Below, one piece after another: positions 37,409 through 46,615 of a stretch of DNA of 64,000 nt. Numbering within the stretch: position 1 is the first letter of the stretch; each line of letters begins with the position of its first letter. Location of the stretch: assembly GCF_020731145.1 (NCBI RefSeq), contig NZ_JAJFZN010000002.1:620001-684000 (forward strand), read 5' to 3'. This DNA comes from Sneathiella sp. HT1-7 (lineage in GTDB: Bacteria > Pseudomonadota > Alphaproteobacteria > Sneathiellales > Sneathiellaceae). Under the pieces are notes generated by a model that was not told where the DNA came from, searched no databases, and saw nothing but the letters and a program-made list of their open reading frames with translations. Made by a program: the position numbers and the translations under genes.

Positions 37409-38566
37409 GTGAAATATCGGCCGGAAATAGATGGCCTGCGCGCCGTTGCCGTTATGCTTGTCCTCCTGTATCACGCGGCATTTGGCGTTTTTGGTCGCCA
37501 TGACCTGTTCGGCGCGGGAGATATCGGCGTCGATATCTTTTTCGTCATCAGCGGATATCTGATTACGAAGATTATCCTAAAGGAAATGAGCGAAACCGGA
37601 ACTTTCAGTTTCCGGAAATTCTATGAACGACGGGCACGGCGTATATTGCCGGCGTTGTTTTTCATCATCCTGGCGAGTTTTCCGGTGGCGATCCATGTTT
37701 TGCCGCCGCTCGATCTGGCGACCTATCTGGACAGCCTTCTCTACATCGTTTTCTTCGTCTCGAACTATTTCTTTTATCAGAACCACGTTGGTTTTGGTGG
37801 AGAAGAGCAGTATCTTTTTGAACCCTTTCTCCACACTTGGAGTCTGGCGATTGAGGAGCAGTTCTATCTGGTTTTCCCGGTAATCCTGCTGCTGTGCGCA
37901 AGGTATTTTAAAAGATTTACCCTATCGATTTTATTGGTCCTGTTCTCGCTCAGCCTGCTTTTTGCGGAGTTCAACACAAACAGACATGGTGAGTTTAACT
38001 ATTTTATGCTGCCGTCCCGCTTCTGGGAGCTGCTGGCGGGGGCGCTCCTTGCTCATTTGGAGCAGGAGTATGGAAAAATCCGGCGCCCGCTTCTGAATGC
38101 GGTGATGCCGGTGGTCGGTATGGCCTCGATCCTCTGGTTTCTCCTGCTGTTCGATCCGGGTCCGGAGCATCCAAGCCTGACGACCTTGGTCCCAGTGCTT
38201 GGAACCGTGCTCATCATCGCTTTCGCCTCCCAGGAGGATCTTGTGGGGCGGATTTTGAGCTTTAAGCCGATCGTCGGCATCGGGCTGATATCCTATTCCC
38301 TCTATCTCTGGCATTATCCCGTTTATACCTATTTTGAAATAACCCAGCCGGATGCCACGAATTTAGACAAGGTCGGCTGGATCATCCTGTCGTTCCTGTT
38401 CGCGATAATTTCCTATTTCTGCATCGAACAGCCTTTTCGAAACCGCAAGCTCGTTACGCCCAAGCCGTTTTATATATCTTTGGTGGCAGTGGCGGCTTTA
38501 ATCGTTTCCGTCACATTATTCGGCGATCCCGTTAAAATTGCCCAGCTGAGTTTCCTGGCAGAGTAG
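37409..38566 (+). CDS. Acyltransferase 3 family membrane protein (OafA/YrhL type)
   Basis: A 385-residue integral membrane acyltransferase starting at GTG, six bases after a perfect AGGAGG; an ATG at 37405 is out of frame. It has about ten transmembrane segments. Family motifs are YRPEIDGLRAVAVM, FFVISGYLITKIIL, the RRARRILPAL segment and FLHTWSLAIEEQFYL. Such proteins move acyl groups onto cell-surface sugars. The C-terminal SGNH esterase domain of long OafA-type proteins is absent. Confidence 0.9.
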   Translation: MKYRPEIDGLRAVAVMLVLLYHAAFGVFGRHDLFGAGDIGVDIFFVISGYLITKIILKEMSETGTFSFRKFYERRARRILPALFFIILASFPVAIHVLPPLDLATYLDSLLYIVFFVSNYFFYQNHVGFGGEEQYLFEPFLHTWSLAIEEQFYLVFPVILLLCARYFKRFTLSILLVLFSLSLLFAEFNTNRHGEFNYFMLPSRFWELLAGALLAHLEQEYGKIRRPLLNAVMPVVGMASILWFLLLFDPGPEHPSLTTLVPVLGTVLIIAFASQEDLVGRILSFKPIVGIGLISYSLYLWHYPVYTYFEITQPDATNLDKVGWIILSFLFAIISYFCIEQPFRNRKLVTPKPFYISLVAVAALIVSVTLFGDPVKIAQLSFLAE

Positions 38567-38654
38567 GCTCCGGCCTGTTCCCGCATCAGCTTTGGGTTGC
38601 GCATTCTCCGCCCCTCGGGATAGATTGATCCTCTGGCTGAAGCGGAGCAAACAG

Positions 38655-39299
38655 ATGAAAATCGCGATCCTCACCTTTCAGGGCTTTAACGAAATTGATT
38701 CCCTTGTTGCCTACCGGATGCTGCACTGGCTGCAAAAGCCGGACTGGGAGATCACCGTCTGCTGCCCGGAGGCGGAGGTGACGTCCATGGGCGGTCTTAC
38801 CATCCGCGCCCAATCGGCCCTTGAGGACGCGAGCGACGCCGACGCGGTCATGATCGGTAGCGGATCGATGACACGCCAGATTGTCGAGGATGAGAGCATC
38901 ATGAGCCGCATTAAACTTAACCCTGCGCGTCAGGTGATTGCCGCGCAATGCTCCGGCACCTTGATGGCGGCAAAGCTCGGATTGCTCGGTGGTGTGCCGG
39001 CCTGCACGGACAGCGCCACCAAGGAATGGGTGCGGGAGGCGGGGGTCGAGGTTCTGAACCAGCCGCTTGTCGCCCATGGCAATGTGGCGACGGCGGGCGG
39101 CTGTCTCGGCTCCGCCTATCTCACCGGCTGGACCATCGCCATGCTGGACGGGATCGAGACGGCCTCAACGGCGCTTTATTATTTTGCGCCGGTGGGGGAG
39201 AAGGACGGATTTCTCAAACGCGCCCAGCAAAATATCACGCCGTACCTGCCGGAAAGAATATCTGCCTCCCCGCAACGCAAGCCGGTTGACGCCGCCTGA
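38655..39299 (+). CDS. DJ-1/PfpI family protein
   Basis: A 214-residue protein starting at MKIAILTFQGFNEIDSL; a longer in-frame start at 38592 is unlikely because GGAG lies just before the ATG. It belongs to the DJ-1/PfpI class I glutamine amidotransferase-like superfamily. The nucleophile elbow is VIAAQCSGTLMAA (Cys). Members include isonitrile hydratases, chaperone-like and glyoxalase-like proteins, so the activity is unknown. It is followed after 35 bases by a thioesterase gene. Confidence 0.87.
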   Translation: MKIAILTFQGFNEIDSLVAYRMLHWLQKPDWEITVCCPEAEVTSMGGLTIRAQSALEDASDADAVMIGSGSMTRQIVEDESIMSRIKLNPARQVIAAQCSGTLMAAKLGLLGGVPACTDSATKEWVREAGVEVLNQPLVAHGNVATAGGCLGSAYLTGWTIAMLDGIETASTALYYFAPVGEKDGFLKRAQQNITPYLPERISASPQRKPVDAA

Positions 39300-39334
39300 G
39301 CAGGGGAGAATAAAAACAAAACGGGATAAGAAAA

Positions 39335-39763
39335 ATGAGTACCATACCCGAGGGGTTTACGAAAAGTCCGCGCAAGAGTCCGCTCACCGATCCGTGGGAG
39401 CCGATCTATATAAAAATGGCAACTGAGGGCGGTATTCTTGGCATAGAGGTGCGGGAGGCCCATTGCAATGGCCGTGGCTTCGCCCATGGCGGGCTGATCG
39501 CCTCGCTTTCCGATAACACCATGGGCATGTCCCTTGTTCTGATGGCGCGGGAGAAATTCGCGAATGATAAGTTAAGCGCCGTGACCCTCAGCATGACCAC
39601 CGACTATATCGACAGCGCCCAAATCGGTGACTGGCTGGAGTTCCGCGCGAGCGTGTTGAAAATTGGCCGCTCCATCGGCTTTACCGAGATGAAGGTGGTG
39701 GCGACAAAGGACGGGGAAGAAAAGCTGATCGCGCGGGCCAATGCCTCCTTCAAGCTTGTCTGA
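39335..39763 (+). CDS. PaaI family thioesterase
   Basis: A 142-residue hotdog-fold protein. HCNGRGFAHGGLIASLSDNT matches the PaaI active-site region, with His/Gly and Asp, and LSMTTDYIDSAQIGDWLEF the following strands. It is expected to cleave acyl-CoA thioesters; the substrate is unknown. It may be co-transcribed with the DJ-1/PfpI gene. Confidence 0.9.
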   Translation: MSTIPEGFTKSPRKSPLTDPWEPIYIKMATEGGILGIEVREAHCNGRGFAHGGLIASLSDNTMGMSLVLMAREKFANDKLSAVTLSMTTDYIDSAQIGDWLEFRASVLKIGRSIGFTEMKVVATKDGEEKLIARANASFKLV

Positions 39764-39830
39764 GGCCCCAGAATAGGTGCATGATGTGGATGCGCCGCGA
39801 TAAGAGCGCGGATCAATGGAGAAAATAACT

Positions 39831-40220
39831 ATGCATGTGACGGTAACGCCTATTTTCGCAGCCCTGCTCGGGCTGATATTTGTCTTTCTCAGCATCCGAA
39901 CTGTCAACGCCCGGCGCAAGGCGCAAGTGTCCCTCGGCGATGGTGGGGACGAGCCGTTGCAGAAGGCGATCCGCGCCCATGCCAATTTCATCGAATATGT
40001 GCCGATCACCCTGTTGATGATGCTGTTTTTGGAGATGCGCGCGGTCAGCATCTATGTGATCATTGTGCTGGGTGTTCTGCTGTTCGTCGGGCGCTGCCTG
40101 CATGCGGTTGGGGTCAGCCGCACGCCGCCGAACTTCCAGTTCCGCAAAATCGGTATGGTGTTCACCTTTCTTGCCCTGCTGATCGCCAGCCTCTGGTTGC
40201 TCTATACCTATCTCATCTGA
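39831..40220 (+). CDS. MAPEG family membrane protein
   Basis: A 129-residue protein with four transmembrane segments, starting at MHVTVTPIF; GGAGA lies 8 bases before this ATG, so the ATG at 39816 is less likely. RAHANFIEYVPITLL is the family motif and contains the residues that bind glutathione in eukaryotic members. Bacterial MAPEG proteins are mostly uncharacterised. It is upstream of the DUF5993 and DsbB genes. Confidence 0.88.
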   Translation: MHVTVTPIFAALLGLIFVFLSIRTVNARRKAQVSLGDGGDEPLQKAIRAHANFIEYVPITLLMMLFLEMRAVSIYVIIVLGVLLFVGRCLHAVGVSRTPPNFQFRKIGMVFTFLALLIASLWLLYTYLI

Positions 40221-40236
40221 TTAAGGGGAGGGGGAG

Positions 40237-40392
40237 ATGATTGCACTTCTGTTTCTGTTGCTTACCCTGGCGATGCTGGCTGCCTGGCGGGATAAATGGG
40301 GGGTATCCTACGGCCTCTTTGCTGTCACCATGGGGCTCAGCATCTATTGGCTGAGGTTCCATGCGACTACGCCGCTCACCATTCAGCTATAA
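40237..40392 (+). CDS. DUF5993 family small membrane protein
   Basis: A 51-residue protein with two hydrophobic segments (LLFLLLTLAMLAAW and SYGLFAVTMGLSIYWL) and the HATTPLTIQL C-terminus. This pattern and its place before a DsbB gene match the DUF5993 family. GGGGAGGGGG lies upstream. The function is unknown; the pairing suggests a partner for the DsbB-like protein. It is short enough to be missed by automatic gene calling. Confidence 0.75.
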   Translation: MIALLFLLLTLAMLAAWRDKWGVSYGLFAVTMGLSIYWLRFHATTPLTIQL

Positions 40393-40404
40393 GGGGGCAG
40401 CGCG

Positions 40405-40986
40405 ATGATGTTAGATGCCCGCGCGTCGCGCAATTTGAACGCCATCGGCCTTTTTGCCATTTGCGGTGTGCTGATCGCGGCCTATGCGATGCAATTCACC
40501 CTTGATGAACTGCCCTGTCCGCTTTGCCTGCTGCAGCGGGTCGGGCTGGTCGCGGTGGGATATGGGCTCTGCCTCAATCTGGTGCGGGGGCCAAAGCCGC
40601 ATCACTACGGTATCATGCTGATCGCGGCCGTTTACGGCGGCAGCGTCTCTATCCGCCAGATACTCCTGCATATCGTGCCCGGCACCGGGCATTATGGGTC
40701 CCCGGTCTGGGGGCTGCATTATTATAGCTGGGCGGGGATCTGTTTCTTCCTGATCATTCTTGGCACCGCTTTCATGCTTTTGTTCGAGGGGCAGTTCAGC
40801 AAATCGCCCAAGCCAGCGCCCGCGAAGAAATTCGGCGGCAGCCGTCTCGCCATCGCGGCTTTTGCGCTGATGGTGCTGCTGGCGGCGGGGAATGCGGTGA
40901 GCACCCTGATCGAATGCGGCCCCACCGTCTGCGCCGATCCGCCGAAAAGCTACAAGCTGATTGATGATGTGAAGAAGGCGGAATAA
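40405..40986 (+). CDS. DsbB-family disulfide bond formation protein
   Basis: A 193-residue inner-membrane protein with about four transmembrane helices. The quinone-side cysteine pair is in ELPCPLCLLQRVG; the periplasmic pair is probably CGPTVC in the C-terminal region. DsbB passes electrons from DsbA to quinone. This short type paired with DUF5993 resembles DsbI-like variants. No dsbA gene is adjacent. Confidence 0.88.
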   Translation: MMLDARASRNLNAIGLFAICGVLIAAYAMQFTLDELPCPLCLLQRVGLVAVGYGLCLNLVRGPKPHHYGIMLIAAVYGGSVSIRQILLHIVPGTGHYGSPVWGLHYYSWAGICFFLIILGTAFMLLFEGQFSKSPKPAPAKKFGGSRLAIAAFALMVLLAAGNAVSTLIECGPTVCADPPKSYKLIDDVKKAE

Positions 40987-40996
40987 GCCCTTTCCG

Positions 40997-41623
40997 TCAC
41001 GCCGCGTCTTCTTCTGGCCAGGGGTTCTTCCAGGCGGGGACTTGCTCAAGTCTGGCGAGCCAGCGGGTGATGTTCGGGAAATCCGCGAGTGGCATTTCCG
41101 CCTCCCGCCAATAGCGCGCCATGGAGGCCAGCGAAAAGTCGGCGATGGTCAGGCGGTCCGCTGCGACGAAGTCTTTGTCCGCAAGATGCGCCTCCAGCAC
41201 TTTCGCGTATTTCACGAAGTTCTTAGCGCTTTTCTCCAGCACAGCCGCGTCGGGCGGGCCCATGTTGAAGGTTTTCTTCACGATATGCTCGATATAATAA
41301 GGGCCAACGGCGCCGACCCAATGCCCTTCGTTCCAGGTGAGCCAGCGTAGCACCTCGACCTGCTCCGCGAGGTTTTCCGTCGGCCACATATCGGAGCCCG
41401 CCTTGATACAGATATGAGCCATGATTGCCGAGGATTCGAAGAGGGTGACGTCGCCATCGACCATCGTCGGCGCCTTCCGGTTGGGATTGAGCGCTTTATA
41501 TTCGGGGGTATGAAGGCCGCCGGTTACCGGATCGATGCGGATCAGCTCCGCCTCCACACCCAGATGCTTGATAAGCGCGAGAACGCGCAGCGGTGCCTGT
41601 GCATGTATCCAGTAAATCTTCAT
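40997..41623 (-). CDS. Glutathione S-transferase family protein
   Basis: A 208-residue two-domain GST. The N-terminal thioredoxin-like domain runs to about residue 78 (APLRVLALIKHLGVEAELI, RKAPTMVDGDVTLFESSAIM, giving the cis-Pro and the Glu-Ser glutathione-binding pair). The C-terminal helical domain includes LTIADFSLASMARY, the usual N-capping box. The substrate is unknown. It is convergent with the dsbB-like gene. Confidence 0.92.
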   Translation of the reverse strand: MKIYWIHAQAPLRVLALIKHLGVEAELIRIDPVTGGLHTPEYKALNPNRKAPTMVDGDVTLFESSAIMAHICIKAGSDMWPTENLAEQVEVLRWLTWNEGHWVGAVGPYYIEHIVKKTFNMGPPDAAVLEKSAKNFVKYAKVLEAHLADKDFVAADRLTIADFSLASMARYWREAEMPLADFPNITRWLARLEQVPAWKNPWPEEDAA

Positions 41624-41709
41624 CTCTCGTCCTTCCGTGTTTTTCCAGAACCATGCCCGCGCGGGGCCGGCATTGTCAATAACGGAGGAGAAGGGGAGGG
41701 CGCGAAGGC

Positions 41710-41901
41710 CTAGTGGTGGAAGGGGGGATCGGTGCGGCGGCGGCCAAGTTGGCTGCTCTTCTCGATCTCGCTTTCAATTTCCTCTGCGATATCGTTCCAG
41801 CCATATTGCTTCGCCGCATGGACGGCACGCTGTAACCCGCAGGTATCAATGAGGTTCTGCGCAATTGCCCGTTTGCGCTTGTCGAGGGATTGACTGGCCA
41901 T
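41710..41901 (-). CDS. Small basic hypothetical protein
   Basis: A 63-residue protein, helical and highly charged, with no recognised domain (LDKRKRAIAQNLIDTCGLQR, IAEEIESEIEKSS). CCGGAG precedes the ATG on the minus strand. Composition matches the genome. It may be a genuine small gene but evidence is limited to the ribosome-binding site and composition. Confidence 0.5.
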   Translation of the reverse strand: MASQSLDKRKRAIAQNLIDTCGLQRAVHAAKQYGWNDIAEEIESEIEKSSQLGRRRTDPPFHH

Positions 41902-42620
41902 CTACTCTAAACTCCGGTTCTTCATTTAAGAACGCTGCATTTAGGAACAGATTAAGGCCAAATCATGAAATTACGGTAAAGAGGCGAAAGCACCATGAAA
42001 AAGCCAAAACTTAATTATTAGAGTTATTGCATATGCAATGTGATTGTGATATAATTCATCTGTTGGAAGGAATTGGATTTCACTGCCACTTCGCCCCTTT
42101 TTCCGGGGGAATTTTAAAGGAGGTTTAAGGACAGTTTGGATACCAAATCCCCGATATATAGCGATGTCGATGATACCAAGAAGAAGAGACCCTCTGCGAA
42201 CTGGTATCGCCGGAATTGGGACGAATTTCAAGGGACGCTTTTTTTGAATGGCGCCTTGCGGATAAATAGGACGTCCTGTGCCGGATAAAAATTGATATCG
42301 TCGTGAGCGGCGAGGACCGGCGCTTATTCAAACCATGAATTTGCTTATCGGTATCCCCGTCAGTTTCTTGGACGCCCAGGTGGGACCCCTCGGACGAAAT
42401 TTGCCGCGACCTCTGTTTGTCAGCCTTTCTTTTTGGCGCAAGTGGCGGCGTGCAATCGTCCGCCGCGTGTCACCGACAGGGACTTCTCCGATTGATAGAT
42501 TGCCCGGCTCCCGGCCAGAGCCTTACGTCTTGATGCGGATGGGAACCGGCGTCTTTTCTTCAACCATAACCCGGATGCACTGGAGGGGGAGAGCCCCGCA
42601 CCGTCCGGCCCCTCGCGCCT
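41902..42620. other. Long gene-poor region
   Basis: No convincing full gene in 719 bases. The left part is AT-rich. A 50-codon frame from a TTG at 42136 to a stop at 42286-42288 (+ strand) follows an AGGAGG that is rather far away (12 bases), and could be a small gene or a gene fragment. Other frames here have unlikely compositions. Confidence 0.4.
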
Positions 42621-42800
42621 CTATCCGCCGCCGAAGGTCTTGTAGAGGATAGCGATGACCAGCGCCAGCGCGAGCCAGATCGCGATGTTGCGCAATAATG
42701 CCGCTTTGCCGGCGCGTCGCGTGTAGTAAAGAAAGCCCGGCAGCACCAAGAAAAGGACCGCCACCATCGCCACCAGTTGTAAAATTTGCCCTTCGCTCAT
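42621..42800 (-). CDS. Small membrane protein
   Basis: A 59-residue protein starting at MSEGQILQLVAMVAVLF. It has two transmembrane segments (about 7-26 and 39-54) linked by the short basic loop YTRRAGKAALLRN. It is recognisable as a two-helix membrane protein but not as a named family. An alternative longer start at 42875 is unlikely. It is divergent from the yfgM-like gene. Confidence 0.65.
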   Translation of the reverse strand: MSEGQILQLVAMVAVLFLVLPGFLYYTRRAGKAALLRNIAIWLALALVIAILYKTFGGG

Positions 42801-42964
42801 GCAATTCCGTATCCGAATGGTTATATACCCCGCCATACTATATTGTTTTACGGGCGTATTCGGCCAAAATATCAAATTTTTGCCTGTGCGCGAGACAACA
42901 TTTGCTTAAATTCGTCTGGCAGTTTATTTTGCACCGAATTTTGACGGCGGAACGGGAGTTATTT

Positions 42965-43612
42965 GTGGCCGATATTTTTAACGAAGTGGATGAGGATGTC
43001 CGCAAGGATAAATCCCTGGCGCTGTGGAAGACCTATGGAAATTATGTCATAGCCCTGGCGGTCCTGATCGTCGCGGGTACCGCGGCCTATGTCGGTTGGC
43101 AGAATTACACCCAAAGCCAGTCCCGCACCCAAGGCGCGGAGTTTGAAGCTGCAGCTGCGCTGGTGACCAGTGAAAAGCTTGGGGAAGGGGCCGCCGCCTT
43201 TGCGGGCCTCGCAGAATCGGGGAATGCCGGATATCGTCCGCTCGCCGCCCTTCGCGAAGCCGAGGCGATGATCGCGGCAGGAGAGGGGGAGAAAGCTCTC
43301 CTCGTTTATGAACAGATTGCGGCCGATAGTTCTGTCGATGCGGAATTCTCATCTCTCGCCAACCTGCTTGCAGGATATTATCTGCTTGATGCCGGAACAA
43401 CGGAGCAGGTCCGCGAACGGATTGCCCCGCTGACGGAACCGGGCAGCCTTTGGAGTGCGTCTGCCAATGAATTACTCGCGCTTTCCTATATTAAGGATGG
43501 CGACAGTGCGAAGGCGAAAGAGGTTCTGGCCCTGGTCCAGAATGACGCCGCTGCGCCCGAAGATGTCAAGGCTCGGGTGACCCAGCTTCTCGCCGCGATT
43601 GAGGGTATGTAA
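42965..43612 (+). CDS. YfgM-like tetratricopeptide membrane protein
   Basis: A 215-residue protein from a GTG start, six bases after GGGAG. A cytoplasmic N-terminus (ADIFNEVDEDVRKDKSLALW) is followed by a single transmembrane segment at about 28-46 and a periplasmic TPR-like region. It matches the YfgM/TPR_21 family, which cooperates with periplasmic chaperones and the Sec translocon. The order yfgM-bamB-der is conserved across Proteobacteria, supporting the call. Confidence 0.85.
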   Translation: MADIFNEVDEDVRKDKSLALWKTYGNYVIALAVLIVAGTAAYVGWQNYTQSQSRTQGAEFEAAAALVTSEKLGEGAAAFAGLAESGNAGYRPLAALREAEAMIAAGEGEKALLVYEQIAADSSVDAEFSSLANLLAGYYLLDAGTTEQVRERIAPLTEPGSLWSASANELLALSYIKDGDSAKAKEVLALVQNDAAAPEDVKARVTQLLAAIEGM

Positions 43613-43616
43613 TCGG

Positions 43617-44978
43617 ATGCTGATGCGCCCGCAGTTTGACATGATCCGGCAATTTGCGCGGCCAGCCCTTGCAGGCTCGGTGCTGCTAACGCTCTCCGCC
43701 TGCTCCTGGTTCGGCAATGATGAACCGCCGCCGCTTCCCGGCGACCGGATTTCCATCCTCTCGCTGGAACAAACGCTCGAGGCAGATGCGGGCCTCGCCG
43801 ATCTGGAAGTGCGTCTTCCGGCGCCGTATGAGAATGCCAACTGGCCGCAGGCTGGCGGCATTCCGACACACGCGCTCTATCACCTTGAGCTTGGCGATAA
43901 CCTGAAGGAAATCTGGCGGGTTGACATTGGCGATGGGTCGGATGATGAGAACCGCATGTTCTCCTCCCCCGTGATTGCGGCCGGCAAGGTTTATACCATG
44001 GACAGCAGCACCACCGTCACCGCCTATTCGGCGGAGGACGGCAAAAAGCTGTGGGAGAAAAACCTCACACCCGAAGATGAAGACGAGGGCAGCATTGGCG
44101 GCGGCGTAAGTTACGAATATGGCCGTGTCTTTGTCACGACGTCTTATGGTGATATTGTTTCCTTGGACGGGGAAACCGGGGAGGAACTCTGGAGAACCAG
44201 CCTCGGTGTGCCGCTCCGGGCCGCGCCAACCATTGCGGATATGCAGGTTTTTGCCATTACCTTCGATAGCCGGATTTTCGCCTTTGACGCGGCGACGGGG
44301 GAGATCAACTGGAACTTTGAGGGCGGCGTGGAAACCACCGGCCTTCTGGGAGCGGCCAGCCCGGCTTTCGCAAGTGGCACCGTCGTTGTTCCCTTCGCCA
44401 GTGGGGAGGTGTTTGCCCTTCGTGCCGCCAATGGGCAGCAGGCCTGGAGTGAACAGCTCGTTCGTCGCCGTTTTTACAGCTCGCTCACCTCGCTCACCGA
44501 TATCAACGCCTTCCCCGTGATCGACCGGGGCGTCGTCTATGCTGCCAGCTATTCCGGCCGCATGATCGCCGTCGATCTCCGGTCGGGCAACCGGCTCTGG
44601 GATCAGGAGATTTCAACGCTGCAGACCCCATGGATCGCGGGCGACTTCCTGTTTGTGGTCACGACCGATGGCGATCTTGTCTGCATGTCGCGGCGCAATG
44701 GCCTGATCCGCTGGGTCCGCCCGCTGGGGAAGTATGAGGATCCGGAGGAAAAGCGCGATCTCATCATCTGGACCGGCCCGATATTGGCAAGCGACCGACT
44801 GATTCTGGTCTCGAACTATGGGGTGGCGGTCTCGGTCTCCCCCTATGACGGGAAGATCCTTGGCCAGATTGAACTCTCTGACAAGGCCTCGATCCCACCA
44901 GTGGTGGCCGGAAATACCCTTTATATCCTGACGGACAACGCCGATCTGGTGGCGTTGCGCGGCTCAAGCGAAGAATAG
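43617..44978 (+). CDS. bamB: Outer-membrane assembly lipoprotein BamB
   Basis: A 453-residue lipoprotein starting at MLMRPQFDMIR. The lipobox is LSAC at the end of a hydrophobic segment. The rest is an eight-bladed PQQ-type beta-propeller with repeated blade ends (TGEELWRTS, TGEINWNFE, SGNRLWDQE, NGLIRWVRP). BamB works in the BAM complex that inserts outer-membrane barrels. It starts 4 bases after the yfgM-like stop and is followed by der after 3 bases. Confidence 0.95.
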   Translation: MLMRPQFDMIRQFARPALAGSVLLTLSACSWFGNDEPPPLPGDRISILSLEQTLEADAGLADLEVRLPAPYENANWPQAGGIPTHALYHLELGDNLKEIWRVDIGDGSDDENRMFSSPVIAAGKVYTMDSSTTVTAYSAEDGKKLWEKNLTPEDEDEGSIGGGVSYEYGRVFVTTSYGDIVSLDGETGEELWRTSLGVPLRAAPTIADMQVFAITFDSRIFAFDAATGEINWNFEGGVETTGLLGAASPAFASGTVVVPFASGEVFALRAANGQQAWSEQLVRRRFYSSLTSLTDINAFPVIDRGVVYAASYSGRMIAVDLRSGNRLWDQEISTLQTPWIAGDFLFVVTTDGDLVCMSRRNGLIRWVRPLGKYEDPEEKRDLIIWTGPILASDRLILVSNYGVAVSVSPYDGKILGQIELSDKASIPPVVAGNTLYILTDNADLVALRGSSEE

Positions 44979-44981
44979 ATT

Positions 44982-46319
44982 ATGTCCTTTACCGTTGCGA
45001 TCATTGGCCGTCCGAATGTCGGCAAGTCGACCTTGTTCAACCGTCTGGTGGGCAAGAAGCTGGCGCTTGTCGATGACACGCCCGGCGTCACCCGCGACCG
45101 TCGCGAAGGTGAGGCCAGCATCAGCAACCTGCATTTCCGCGTGATCGACACGGCGGGGCTGGAAGAAAAGTTCGACGACAGCCTGGAAGGGCGGATGCGC
45201 CGCCAGACGGAAATCGCCCTCGAAGAAGCCGATGTCGCGCTGATGCTGATCGATGCGCGCACCGGGATCACGCCGCTGGACAAGCATTTCGCAGGCTGGC
45301 TCAGAAAGTCGGAAACGCCGGTCATTCTCGTTGCCAATAAATGTGAGGGCAAGGCCGGGATGCCGGGCCTGATGGAGAGTTTCTCACTCGGACTTGGGGA
45401 GCCGATCGCGCTCTCCGCCGAGCATGGCGAGGGGCTGGCGGAGCTGTTCGACGTGCTGCTCCCGTTCGAAGATCAAGGCGGTGAGGCGGGCGAGGACGAC
45501 GACGAAAAGCCCTTGCAACTCGCCATCGTCGGCCGCCCGAACGCCGGGAAATCAACCCTCGTCAATCATCTCATCGGAGAGGAACGCATGCTGACCGGGC
45601 CGGAGGCCGGAGTCACGCGCGACGCCATCGCCGTTGAGTGGAACTATGAAGGCCGCGCGATCAAGCTTGTCGATACGGCGGGCCTGCGCAAAAAGGCGCG
45701 GGTGCAGAAAAAGCTTGAAAAGCTCTCCGTTACCGACAGCCTCCGGGTGATCCGCATGGCCGAGGTGGTTGTCCTCATGGTCGATGCGGAGGAAACCTTC
45801 GAGAAGCAGGATCTCACCATCGCCGCCCATGTGATTGAGGAGGGGCGCGCCCTCGTCATCGCGGTCAATAAATGGGACACGGTGAAGGACCGGCAGGGCA
45901 CGCTGAAACTCATCCGCGACCGGCTCTCTATCTCGCTGCCACAGGTGCGGGGCGTGCCGGTGGTGACTCTCTCGGCGCTCTCGGGGCGTGGGGTGGAAAA
46001 GTTGATCCCGGCGGTGCTGGAGGTCTATGAGCTCTGGAATACGCGCATCTCGACCGCGCGGCTCAATCGCTGGCTGGAGATTATGCTGGAACAGCATCCG
46101 CCGCCCATGGCCAAGGGGCGCCGCCTTAAAATCCGTTATATGACGCAGGTCAAGGCCCGCCCGCCGACCTTCTCGCTGTTTATGTCCTCACGTGGCGAAC
46201 TGCCGGAAAGCTATATCCGCTATCTGATCAATGGCCTGCGGGAGGACTTCAAACTCCCTGCCGTCCCCATCCGCCTTTTCCCGCGGACGGGGAAGAATCC
46301 TTATGTGGATAAGGGGTGA
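44982..46319 (+). CDS. der: Ribosome-biogenesis GTPase Der (EngA)
   Basis: A 445-residue protein with two tandem GTPase domains and a C-terminal KH-like domain. The P-loops are [11 protein letters not shown] (domain 1) and [11 protein letters not shown] (domain 2); the G3 motifs are DTAG and the G4 motifs NKCE and NKWD. It is needed for assembly of the 50S subunit. It is the third gene of the yfgM-bamB-der operon. Confidence 0.98.
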   Translation: MSFTVAIIGRPNVGKSTLFNRLVGKKLALVDDTPGVTRDRREGEASISNLHFRVIDTAGLEEKFDDSLEGRMRRQTEIALEEADVALMLIDARTGITPLDKHFAGWLRKSETPVILVANKCEGKAGMPGLMESFSLGLGEPIALSAEHGEGLAELFDVLLPFEDQGGEAGEDDDEKPLQLAIVGRPNAGKSTLVNHLIGEERMLTGPEAGVTRDAIAVEWNYEGRAIKLVDTAGLRKKARVQKKLEKLSVTDSLRVIRMAEVVVLMVDAEETFEKQDLTIAAHVIEEGRALVIAVNKWDTVKDRQGTLKLIRDRLSISLPQVRGVPVVTLSALSGRGVEKLIPAVLEVYELWNTRISTARLNRWLEIMLEQHPPPMAKGRRLKIRYMTQVKARPPTFSLFMSSRGELPESYIRYLINGLREDFKLPAVPIRLFPRTGKNPYVDKG

Positions 46320-46336
46320 GGAGCGTGGTAGGCAAG

Positions 46337-46582
46337 TCAAATTAATGATATTCTAAGATGATGTGCTAAATCATTTTCAGCAACATATTTGTCCTCATCG
46401 AGGTCACCCGGGCCCCAAGACGACGACATTAAATGTATGTGGTCGCCAGCTTCTTTGAGTCTGGATAACTTTGTGATTAGAGAAGCCAAACCTTCCCTAT
46501 CACAATAGATTTGTACCTCGCACGGGCGACCTCTTTCGGGCTCCCGATAACTGCCGATCTCTACAGTCATTTTCATATCCAA
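46337..46582 (-). CDS. Imm32-like immunity family protein
   Basis: An 81-residue protein. The region around GDHIHLMSSSWGPGDLDE resembles the conserved core of the Imm32 immunity family, and a leucine-rich helix precedes it (LASLITKLSRLKEA). GAGG lies 7 bases before the ATG. Imm32 proteins are found beside polymorphic toxins, but no toxin gene is visible here. AT-rich, like its upstream neighbour. The family call rests on motif memory only. Confidence 0.6.
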   Translation of the reverse strand: MDMKMTVEIGSYREPERGRPCEVQIYCDREGLASLITKLSRLKEAGDHIHLMSSSWGPGDLDEDKYVAENDLAHHLRISLI

Positions 46583-46615
46583 ATACCTCGGCTTGGAAAA
46601 CTATTTCGCAATAGG

